Shown here: positions 58,403 through 64,000 of the stretch, one piece after another
Position numbering within the stretch: position 1 is the first letter of the stretch
Layout: the number at the start of each line of letters is the position of its first letter
Source of the DNA: Falsiruegeria mediterranea M17
GTDB taxonomy: Bacteria > Pseudomonadota > Alphaproteobacteria > Rhodobacterales > Rhodobacteraceae
Direction of reading: 5' to 3'
Assembly: GCF_900302455.1 (NCBI RefSeq)
Contig: NZ_ONZG01000008.1
Location: forward strand, 124,001 to 188,000
DNA: 64,000 bases
The notes under the pieces: model-generated
Seen by the model: the letters and a program-made list of their open reading frames with translations, nothing else
Told to the model about the DNA's origin: nothing
Database searches by the model: none
Position numbers and translations under genes: made by a program

Positions 58403-59014
58403 TCAATCATGAGGGATCAAACCAAGCCCGCGCAAATAGATGCCAATGCCGGTTTCCAACAGGTCCTCGGGGGGAAAGGGCGAAGCCGTCCCAGTGTTGC
58501 GGGCATAGAGCTCAACCACGCCGTGGCTCATCGCCCAGATATGGGCACTGAACATCGATGCGGGCGGGCGTTTCTCGGCCGGGATGTGCTCCGACAGTTC
58601 CCCGGCCGCGCGTTCCAGAACCGCTTTGGCCCGGTTGGCAGCGGCGGCCAGTTCGGGCGTGCGGTTTACCGAAATGCCACTTTCGAACATGGAAATGTAA
58701 TGCCCTGGATGGCGCCGGGCAAAGGCCAGGTATGCGCGACCCGTCGCCTCGAAGGCGGCCAGGGCAGAGGGTTGCCCTTTATCGTAAGCGTATTGCATCA
58801 GCTCCGCGAACATATCGAACCCCTGACGCGCAGCTTCGGCGATCAGGTCCTCTCGGCCTTCGAAATGACGATAGACGGCAGCCGGGGTCACGCCCGCGGT
58901 CTTGGCGGCCTCGGACAGGGTGAAGCCGGTGGGCCCTTTTTCTTCGATCAGCTTCAACGCCGCCTCGATCAGGGCCTGGCGCAGATTGCCGTGATGATAA
59001 CCGCGTTTAGGCAT
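58403..59014 (-). CDS. TetR-family transcriptional regulator
   Basis: A 203-residue repressor. The N-terminal helix-turn-helix is clear: [39 protein letters not shown]. The C-terminal ligand domain (about 70-200) fits the TetR_C/WHG group. The start at the ATG at 59014 overlaps the ppk2 stop by eight bases, so the regulator is probably expressed with ppk2; an ATG at 59056 would overlap ppk2 further. Target unknown; ppk2 itself is a candidate. Confidence 0.88.
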   Translation of the reverse strand: MPKRGYHHGNLRQALIEAALKLIEEKGPTGFTLSEAAKTAGVTPAAVYRHFEGREDLIAEAARQGFDMFAELMQYAYDKGQPSALAAFEATGRAYLAFARRHPGHYISMFESGISVNRTPELAAAANRAKAVLERAAGELSEHIPAEKRPPASMFSAHIWAMSHGVVELYARNTGTASPFPPEDLLETGIGIYLRGLGLIPHD

Positions 59015-59876
59015 CCCAGATGTCCGGCCCGCCGCAGATGGTCTTATCGGGTTCACCTACGGCGTCCAAGTCCTTGCCGTCATAATCCAGCTGGCTCAGC
59101 ACCGTCTGGATCGCCGCAATGCGCGCGCGCTTTTTGTCGTCCGAGCGCACGATGGTCCAGGGGTTGCTGTCGGAATGCGATCGCAGCAGGGTTTCCTGGA
59201 TTGCGCTGGTGTAGTCGTCCCATTTGTGCAGGCCTTGCACGTCAATCGAGCTGAGCTTCCATTGTTTGAGTGGATCGCCCTCGCGATCCCGGAACCGGCG
59301 CAATTGCTCGGCGCGGCCCACGTTGAGCCAGAATTTGAACATCCTTATCCCGTCGTTCGCCAGCCCATGTTCGATAGGCAATACCTGACGGAAAAAACGC
59401 TCGCGCTCTTCGTCGGTGCAAAAGCCAAACACCTTTTCCACCACGCCGCGATTGTACCAGCTGCGATCATAGAACACGATTTCCCCGGCCGAGGGCAGGT
59501 GTTCGACATAGCGCTGAAAATACCACTGGCTGCGTTCCGCATCCGACGGTTTGGCCAGGGCCACGACACGCGCGCCGCGCGGGTTCAGGTTTTCGCGAAA
59601 CCGTTTGATCGTGCCGCCTTTGCCAGCCGCATCGCGCCCTTCGAACAAGATGGCGATGCGCTCGCCGGTCTGTTTGGTCCAGGCCTGTAGCTTGACCAGT
59701 TCGATCTGCAGCGCATCCATCCGCTTCTGATAGTCCTTGCGGTCCATCCGGTCGTCGTAGGGATAACTTGTGGTCAGGATGTCACCTTTGCCCGCGTCCA
59801 GCACAAGCTTGCGGATATCCTGCGGAGCGTCATCGTTGAGGTAGCTGGTGATCTCACCGTGGGTTGGGCGGGCCAT
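59007..59876 (-). CDS. ppk2: Polyphosphate kinase 2 (class I type)
   Basis: Transfers phosphate between polyphosphate and nucleoside diphosphates, usually favouring GTP/ATP formation. Single PPK2 domain of 289 residues with Walker [11 protein letters not shown] (80-89), Walker B DRSWYNR (137-143) and the lid region [17 protein letters not shown]. No second domain, so it is not the fused class. The ATG at 59876 has GGAGG upstream. tetR overlaps its end by eight bases. Confidence 0.93.
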   Translation of the reverse strand: MARPTHGEITSYLNDDAPQDIRKLVLDAGKGDILTTSYPYDDRMDRKDYQKRMDALQIELVKLQAWTKQTGERIAILFEGRDAAGKGGTIKRFRENLNPRGARVVALAKPSDAERSQWYFQRYVEHLPSAGEIVFYDRSWYNRGVVEKVFGFCTDEERERFFRQVLPIEHGLANDGIRMFKFWLNVGRAEQLRRFRDREGDPLKQWKLSSIDVQGLHKWDDYTSAIQETLLRSHSDSNPWTIVRSDDKKRARIAAIQTVLSQLDYDGKDLDAVGEPDKTICGGPDIWDA

Positions 59877-59934
59877 CGGGGGTGCCTCCGGGATTATTGC
59901 TTTTGTTTCCGCCCACTATGTAATGTTAATCGAC

Positions 59935-60888
59935 TTAACGCAAACCCGCACGCGCGGCGGCGCGGTCGATCGCGGCGACGACGTCGGGTACGGCGACATG
60001 TTGCGGCATATGGCCCAGGCCCGGCAGCAGGGTTAATACCGCTCCGGGTATCTGCGTAACCAGGTTTTCTGAATGCAGCGAGGGACTTACGATGTCATCC
60101 GCATCCCCGTGCAGGATTTCGGTTGGCACCGAGATGTCAGGATATCGGGGGTAGAGCGCCGTCACTTCATCCAACAAGTTCGCCCTTTGCCGCGCATTGG
60201 CGCGGGTGGCGCTGCGGCGCAGGCTCAGGCGTGGATTGAAGTGATCCAGATACCCTTCGGGCACGGCTTGGGGGGCAAAGACCTCGGTCATTGTCGCCTC
60301 GACCCGGGTATCGGGGACAAAGGCGGTGATCAGCGGCACCGCCAAAAGGTTGCCAAAGGTCGAGGTGACGAGTTGATAATAGGGGTCCAAGGGCGTCGTC
60401 CAAGGGGTGGACGGGGTCGAAACCGGAACCAACGCCGAAAGCCGGTCAGGGAATTGCACCGCCCAGGCCAAAGCAACCGCGCCGCCATAACTTTGGCCCA
60501 TCACGATTGGCTGCTTGGCGCCCAACTGCGCTGCCGCAGCACTTAGGAAACGGGCCTGATCGTTGATCGTTTCACGCCCCCTGGGCAGCGGGTCAGAGAA
60601 CCCGTGCCCCGGCCGGTCGAACAGGATCACGCGGTAGCGCTCGGTCAAGGCGGGCGCCAGGGCAAAGCTCATGTCGCGGGTGGATCCGCTAGACCCGTGG
60701 ATCATCACCAGATCAGGGCCGTTGCCGGTCACCAAGGCGTGTATCTTGATCCCGTCGACGTCGATGAACTGCCCCGGCGGCGGATGGCTGGCCTCGGCCC
60801 TGGCTTCGTTCCGGGCCGCCTTCCATTGGGTGATCGCGACGCCCGCGACCACCAGGATCAGAAGGGATATCAGTGCCTTAAGAACCAA
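59935..60888 (-). CDS. Alpha/beta hydrolase with N-terminal membrane anchor
   Basis: An alpha/beta-hydrolase fold with the nucleophile elbow [10 protein letters not shown] (Ser near residue 133), the oxyanion region [11 protein letters not shown], acid in [11 protein letters not shown] and His in [10 protein letters not shown]. An N-terminal hydrophobic helix ([17 protein letters not shown]) anchors it to the inner membrane. The start is uncertain: TTG at 60888 overlaps the metA stop by 11 bases, and an ATG at 60942 lies deeper in metA. Substrate unknown; related proteins are haloalkane-dehalogenase- or esterase-like. Confidence 0.8.
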   Translation of the reverse strand: MVLKALISLLILVVAGVAITQWKAARNEARAEASHPPPGQFIDVDGIKIHALVTGNGPDLVMIHGSSGSTRDMSFALAPALTERYRVILFDRPGHGFSDPLPRGRETINDQARFLSAAAAQLGAKQPIVMGQSYGGAVALAWAVQFPDRLSALVPVSTPSTPWTTPLDPYYQLVTSTFGNLLAVPLITAFVPDTRVEATMTEVFAPQAVPEGYLDHFNPRLSLRRSATRANARQRANLLDEVTALYPRYPDISVPTEILHGDADDIVSPSLHSENLVTQIPGAVLTLLPGLGHMPQHVAVPDVVAAIDRAAARAGLR

Positions 60889-61795
60889 TTTGATCCATGT
60901 CGAACGGTGTCGACTGGTAAATCTCGTTGATCCAGTTGCCATAGAGCAGATGCGCGTGGCTGCGCCAACGGTTCTGCGGGGCGCGGCTGGGATCGTCATC
61001 GGGGTAATAGTTGATCGGCACGTTGATCGACGTGCCATTGGCCACGTCGCGGTCGTATTCCTGCTTCAGCGTGTCACTGTCATATTCGAAATGGTTGAAA
61101 ATATAGAGCGCCCGGTGATCCGGGTCTTCGACCAGACAAGGGCCGACCTCGTCACTGCCCAACAGCGTCTTCAGGCCCGGAGCCGCGTCGATTTCTGCCT
61201 GTTTCATTTCAGTCCAGCGGCTGACCGGGATGACGCAATCATCGGAAAACCCGCGTAGGAAAGGAGAGGCCTGATCAAGGTTCTGATGCCGGAAACAGCC
61301 AAACGCCTTGGCATCCAGCATGTGTTTCTTGACGCCGTGGAAATGGTTGATCATCGCCATCCCACCCCAACAGACGCCAAAGGTGGACTGAACGTTGGTC
61401 TGCGTCCAATCCATCACCTCACGCAGCTCGTCCCAATAGGTGACGGCGTCGAACTCCAGATGTTCGATTGGCGCGCCGGTGATGATCAGCCCGTCGAACT
61501 TCTGATCCTTGATCTCCTGGAAGGGATGATAGAATTCGACCATATGCTCCGCAGCCGTGTTGCGGGTGCGGTGCTCCGACATGCGGATCAAGCTCAGGTC
61601 GATCTGCAAGGGCGTGGCGCCGATCAGACGCGCGAACTGGTTTTCGGTCTGGATCTTCTTGGGCATCAGGTTGAGCAGGCCGATGCGCAGCGGGCGAATG
61701 TCCTGACGCGCCGCCTGATCCGGCGACATGACCATGACACCCTCTTTGGTGAGGACATCATAGGCGGGCAGGTCGGAAGGGATCTTGATGGGCAT
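60878..61795 (-). CDS. metA: Homoserine O-acetyltransferase, MetA type
   Basis: Acylates homoserine in methionine synthesis. The ATG at 61795 gives 305 residues, the MetA length, with catalytic C142 in FGVCWGG and the His235/Glu237 pair in FNHFEYD. Residue 111 is glutamate (GAPIEHLEF), where E. coli MetA has glycine. In the MetA family Glu111 specifies acetyl-CoA and Gly111 succinyl-CoA, so acetylation is predicted despite the fold name. It lies between an orphan P-loop ATPase gene and the alpha/beta hydrolase gene. Confidence 0.93.
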   Translation of the reverse strand: MPIKIPSDLPAYDVLTKEGVMVMSPDQAARQDIRPLRIGLLNLMPKKIQTENQFARLIGATPLQIDLSLIRMSEHRTRNTAAEHMVEFYHPFQEIKDQKFDGLIITGAPIEHLEFDAVTYWDELREVMDWTQTNVQSTFGVCWGGMAMINHFHGVKKHMLDAKAFGCFRHQNLDQASPFLRGFSDDCVIPVSRWTEMKQAEIDAAPGLKTLLGSDEVGPCLVEDPDHRALYIFNHFEYDSDTLKQEYDRDVANGTSINVPINYYPDDDPSRAPQNRWRSHAHLLYGNWINEIYQSTPFDMDQIGS

Positions 61796-61832
61796 CGTTT
61801 CAGCTTTTTTCGTTGCGGATGAATGGGGGAAC

Positions 61833-62705
61833 CTAGGGGGTCTGGTCTTTGGCCTCAAGTGCTTGCGCAATCACATCCTCGAAATCGGATGCATCGCGCA
61901 CTGCGCTGATCTGGTCGGCGGTTACCGTGACGCCCCAGTTGCGGGCCATGGCCTCGTACCTGGGTTGGCGATGCGCCAGCGCCTGAGCGTAGGTCCAGCG
62001 GATGAAGGCATCGGGATCAACCTCGTCGGGGCCACAGTCCTGCTCGACCAGGTATTGATCCCAGACGCGGGTCAAAAAGGCGGGCTGATACGACATGGGC
62101 TTGGGCGCCTTGTCGAACCGGCGGATCAATTCCTCGGTGTGGGCCTCGTCGCCCTTGATCCAGATCATCAGTGTGTGTCTCGACAGTTCGGACAGCAGCG
62201 GGTCGTCGGGGTTATCGGCATCCACCCATTCACAGATCGACCCGCCGGTGTCGCAGATGAAATGCGGATAGCCATAGAGACGCTCGGCCCTGTCGCTGAA
62301 GTATTCGGTGTCCAACAGGGCATGGGTTTCGGCCAGGCGGAACTGCTCTTGGCGTCGGTGATATTCACTGATCTCCAACCCGCCCTTCGCGGGGTCACCG
62401 GGTTTTCCCAGATAGGTCGCCACAGGCGTCAGGTTCTCGAAAGAGATGTTTGACCCGATATAGATCGAATCGGACAGAAGCAGGTCGCGCAAAAATGGCA
62501 CCTTCATCGCCTCGGCCTTGGCGTTGTCGGTGATGTATTCACCCATGTAGCGGGTGCCGATGCGGTAATCGATCGAGTAGTGGAACCAGTCGCCCGTATC
62601 GCGCAGGATGTTCGAGACATAGGTCTTGCCCAGCCCCGACATGCCAAAAAACAGCACCTTTTTGCGCGCCGCCGCGCGCCAGTCCTGAGCCGAGCCGTAA
62701 ATCAT
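61833..62705 (-). CDS. P-loop ATPase of unknown function
   Basis: A 290-residue protein with a Walker A loop GMSGLGKT at residues 21-28 and a shikimate-kinase-like opening ([20 protein letters not shown]). An aspartate-rich region ([20 protein letters not shown]) could act as Walker B. I do not recognise a named family. The 37-base gap to metA on the same strand suggests co-transcription, but no functional link can be claimed. Kinase or dephospho-CoA-kinase-like folds are options. Confidence 0.7.
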   Translation of the reverse strand: MIYGSAQDWRAAARKKVLFFGMSGLGKTYVSNILRDTGDWFHYSIDYRIGTRYMGEYITDNAKAEAMKVPFLRDLLLSDSIYIGSNISFENLTPVATYLGKPGDPAKGGLEISEYHRRQEQFRLAETHALLDTEYFSDRAERLYGYPHFICDTGGSICEWVDADNPDDPLLSELSRHTLMIWIKGDEAHTEELIRRFDKAPKPMSYQPAFLTRVWDQYLVEQDCGPDEVDPDAFIRWTYAQALAHRQPRYEAMARNWGVTVTADQISAVRDASDFEDVIAQALEAKDQTP

Positions 62706-62764
62706 GTCCCGCCGTCCATCGTCCTAAGTCGTTGCGCCCTTGCTAGAGTGCAGGGCAGGCGGGG

Positions 62765-63667
62765 TCAATTGCGTGGGCGTCCAATCGTGCCATTCAGGAT
62801 CAACAGACCCACCGCCAGCAGGGCAAACCCCACATAGGCCTGTGGCATCAGCGTCTCGCCCCGCACATATGCGCCCAGAACGATGGCCACGGGCGGGATT
62901 ACGAGTGTAACCAGCATCAGGTTGCCGCTGCCCGCCATCGCCAACACACGGTAATAGAGCAGATAGGCCCCGGCTGTGGCGATGATCGCGTAGTATCCGA
63001 TGGCGGCCCAAGTGTCGGCTTGCAGCGACATGGAAACCGGGCCGTCTATCAGCAACGCGGCTGGCAGCAAGACGATGGTTGATCCGGTTAACATACCTGC
63101 TGCGGCCACCTGTGGGGGCAGATCGCCCAATTTGGCGCGGGCCCATGCGCTGGCCAATGCGTAAGAAAAAGTGCCTGCGATAATAGCGATTTGCGCGATG
63201 CTTTGAATGTTGAAGGTGGTAAAGTTCTGCAAGCCGATGGCCACGGCGACCCCCAGAAAACCCAACCCCACACCGATGATCTTGCGCGCGGTCAACCGCT
63301 CGTCGGCAAAGATCGCAGCCGCCACCAGAACGCCAAAAATCGCCGTGGCCGCATTCAGGATCGAGGTCAGCCCGGTTTCGATGTAAAGCTGCCCCCAGGC
63401 CATCAGGCCAAAGGGTATGACGTTGTTCAAAAGCCCCATCACCAGAAACGCACCCCAGATGCGCGGCGCGCGCGGGATGGGCAGCCGCATGGCAAAAATC
63501 ACACCCCACAGCACCAGCATTGCCCACCCTGTGCGATGCAGCACCGAGGTGATCACAGGCACCTCGTCCAGAGCAACGCGGATGGCTAAAAAGGAGCCGC
63601 CCCAGATCAGGGCCAGCAGGAACAACTCGGCCCAGGCGCGGGCGGACATGGATTTTTGCTCGGTCAT
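62765..63667 (-). CDS. EamA/DMT-superfamily transporter
   Basis: An inner-membrane transporter with two five-helix EamA repeats: ALIWGGSFLAIRVALDEVP begins the first, and FSYALASAWARAKL the second. About ten helices are predicted in 300 residues. Members export amino acids or other metabolites, or import nucleotide sugars; the substrate here is unknown. The ATG at 63667 is preceded by weak ribosome-binding sequence, and GTG at 63676 is an alternative. The frame upstream stays open into a FadL-type outer-membrane protein (see that entry). Confidence 0.85.
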   Translation of the reverse strand: MTEQKSMSARAWAELFLLALIWGGSFLAIRVALDEVPVITSVLHRTGWAMLVLWGVIFAMRLPIPRAPRIWGAFLVMGLLNNVIPFGLMAWGQLYIETGLTSILNAATAIFGVLVAAAIFADERLTARKIIGVGLGFLGVAVAIGLQNFTTFNIQSIAQIAIIAGTFSYALASAWARAKLGDLPPQVAAAGMLTGSTIVLLPAALLIDGPVSMSLQADTWAAIGYYAIIATAGAYLLYYRVLAMAGSGNLMLVTLVIPPVAIVLGAYVRGETLMPQAYVGFALLAVGLLILNGTIGRPRN

Positions 63668-64000
63668 ATCCGGCACATTGACCTTTCGCAAGCTCCGGTG
63701 CGACCCGAAACTTGCGCTTTTGGATGGCGACGTTGAGATTAACGCATAAGTCATTTGCAACCCGACACACCACGCGCTGTTGCCAGTGAAGCGCGCGCCG
63801 TTGTTGGTGATTGCGTCGCCCAGATCGGTGTAGCACACGCCGCCCGTGATTTTGGCCTTCTCCAGCGAATAGGTGCCGCCCAGGCCCACGCTCCAGAACC
63901 CGTCCGTCGTACCCAGATCCGATTGGGTCGACCCGGTCGAGGATTCATATCCAAGGGTCAAGGCACCGGAAAATGCCTCGCTGAATTTGCGCCCAATGCC
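63668..64000 (-). CDS. FadL/OmpP1-family outer membrane protein, C-terminal part (no stop before the next gene)
   Basis: At least 111 residues are visible up to the window edge. Segments IGRKFSEAFSGALTLGYES, GFWSVGLGGTYSL and ARFTGNSAWCVGLQMTYAL look like the closing beta-strands of a FadL-type barrel. Expected stops after the final aromatic strand are absent: the frame runs on (ISTSPSKSASFGSH...) directly into the EamA start at 63667. A true fusion of an outer-membrane barrel with an inner-membrane exporter is topologically implausible, so a frameshift, lost stop or assembly error is likely. The N-terminus lies outside the window. Confidence 0.6.

Noticed and set aside
62724-63836. 370-codon alternative minus-strand frame over the EamA gene
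   Set aside because: The other frame encodes clear membrane helices of the EamA family; this one gives a His/Arg/Gly-rich product.

Overview
The window looks like a chromosomal segment of an alphaproteobacterium of the order Rhodobacterales, most likely the marine Roseobacter group. The reasons are high GC, an adjacent sciP and ctrA pair (alphaproteobacterial cell-cycle regulators), an alphaproteobacterial-type LexA box (GTTC-N7-GTTC), a dxr-rseP-bamA-skp-fabZ-lpxA-lpxI-lpxB run using LpxI rather than LpxH, and MetA, MnmA, TrmFO and SSB proteins of the type seen in this group. Genus and species cannot be fixed from the sequence alone. No tRNA, rRNA, CRISPR array, prophage or insertion sequence was recognised.

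Layout. 0-6.2 kb: end of xerD, a 49-aa membrane protein overlapping a secreted protein of unknown function, aroK-aroB, an M50 site-2 protease with CBS domains, ssb and a lytic transglycosylase. 6.3-9.6 kb: a di-haem MauG/CcpA-type peroxidase, a GAF-LuxR regulator and a Tat-exported metallo-beta-lactamase-fold protein preceded by a striking hairpin. 9.6-17.4 kb: a large palindromic intergenic element, then a complete peptide-type ABC importer operon on the minus strand (Tat-exported binding protein, two permeases, fused double ATPase) with an AraC regulator gene upstream and tandem direct repeats between them. 17.4-31 kb: miaA, then a long plus-strand envelope operon (pyrH, frr, uppS, cdsA, dxr, rseP, a 41-aa membrane protein, bamA, skp, fabZ, lpxA, lpxI, lpxB, a CadD-like transporter).

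31-38.8 kb: AhpD-like protein, mnmA, sciP, ctrA, ligA, recG, then a 39-aa membrane protein behind a LexA box. 38.9-47.2 kb: MarC protein, Fe-S scaffold, hisI, gluQ, methyltransferase, trmFO with a long structured leader, an ECHDC3-like crotonase, PaaI thioesterase, DUF1127 protein, MocR regulator and an NTF2-like protein. 47.4-50 kb: rplM-rpsI, then a truncated haemoglobin translationally coupled to a PAS-adenylyl cyclase. 50-58.4 kb: seven translationally coupled genes for a CDP-activated 6-deoxysugar with predicted C- and O-methylation, facing a glycosyltransferase and an FkbM methyltransferase. 58.4-64 kb, minus strand: TetR, PPK2, alpha/beta hydrolase, MetA (acetyltransferase type), an orphan P-loop ATPase, an EamA exporter, and the end of a FadL-type outer-membrane protein that reads in frame into the exporter.

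Most of the window is core housekeeping. The observations most worth a second look are the SOS-box 39-aa membrane protein near 38.6 kb, the structured RNA candidate upstream of trmFO near 43.5 kb, the globin-cyclase pair near 49 kb and the branched-sugar cluster from 50 kb.
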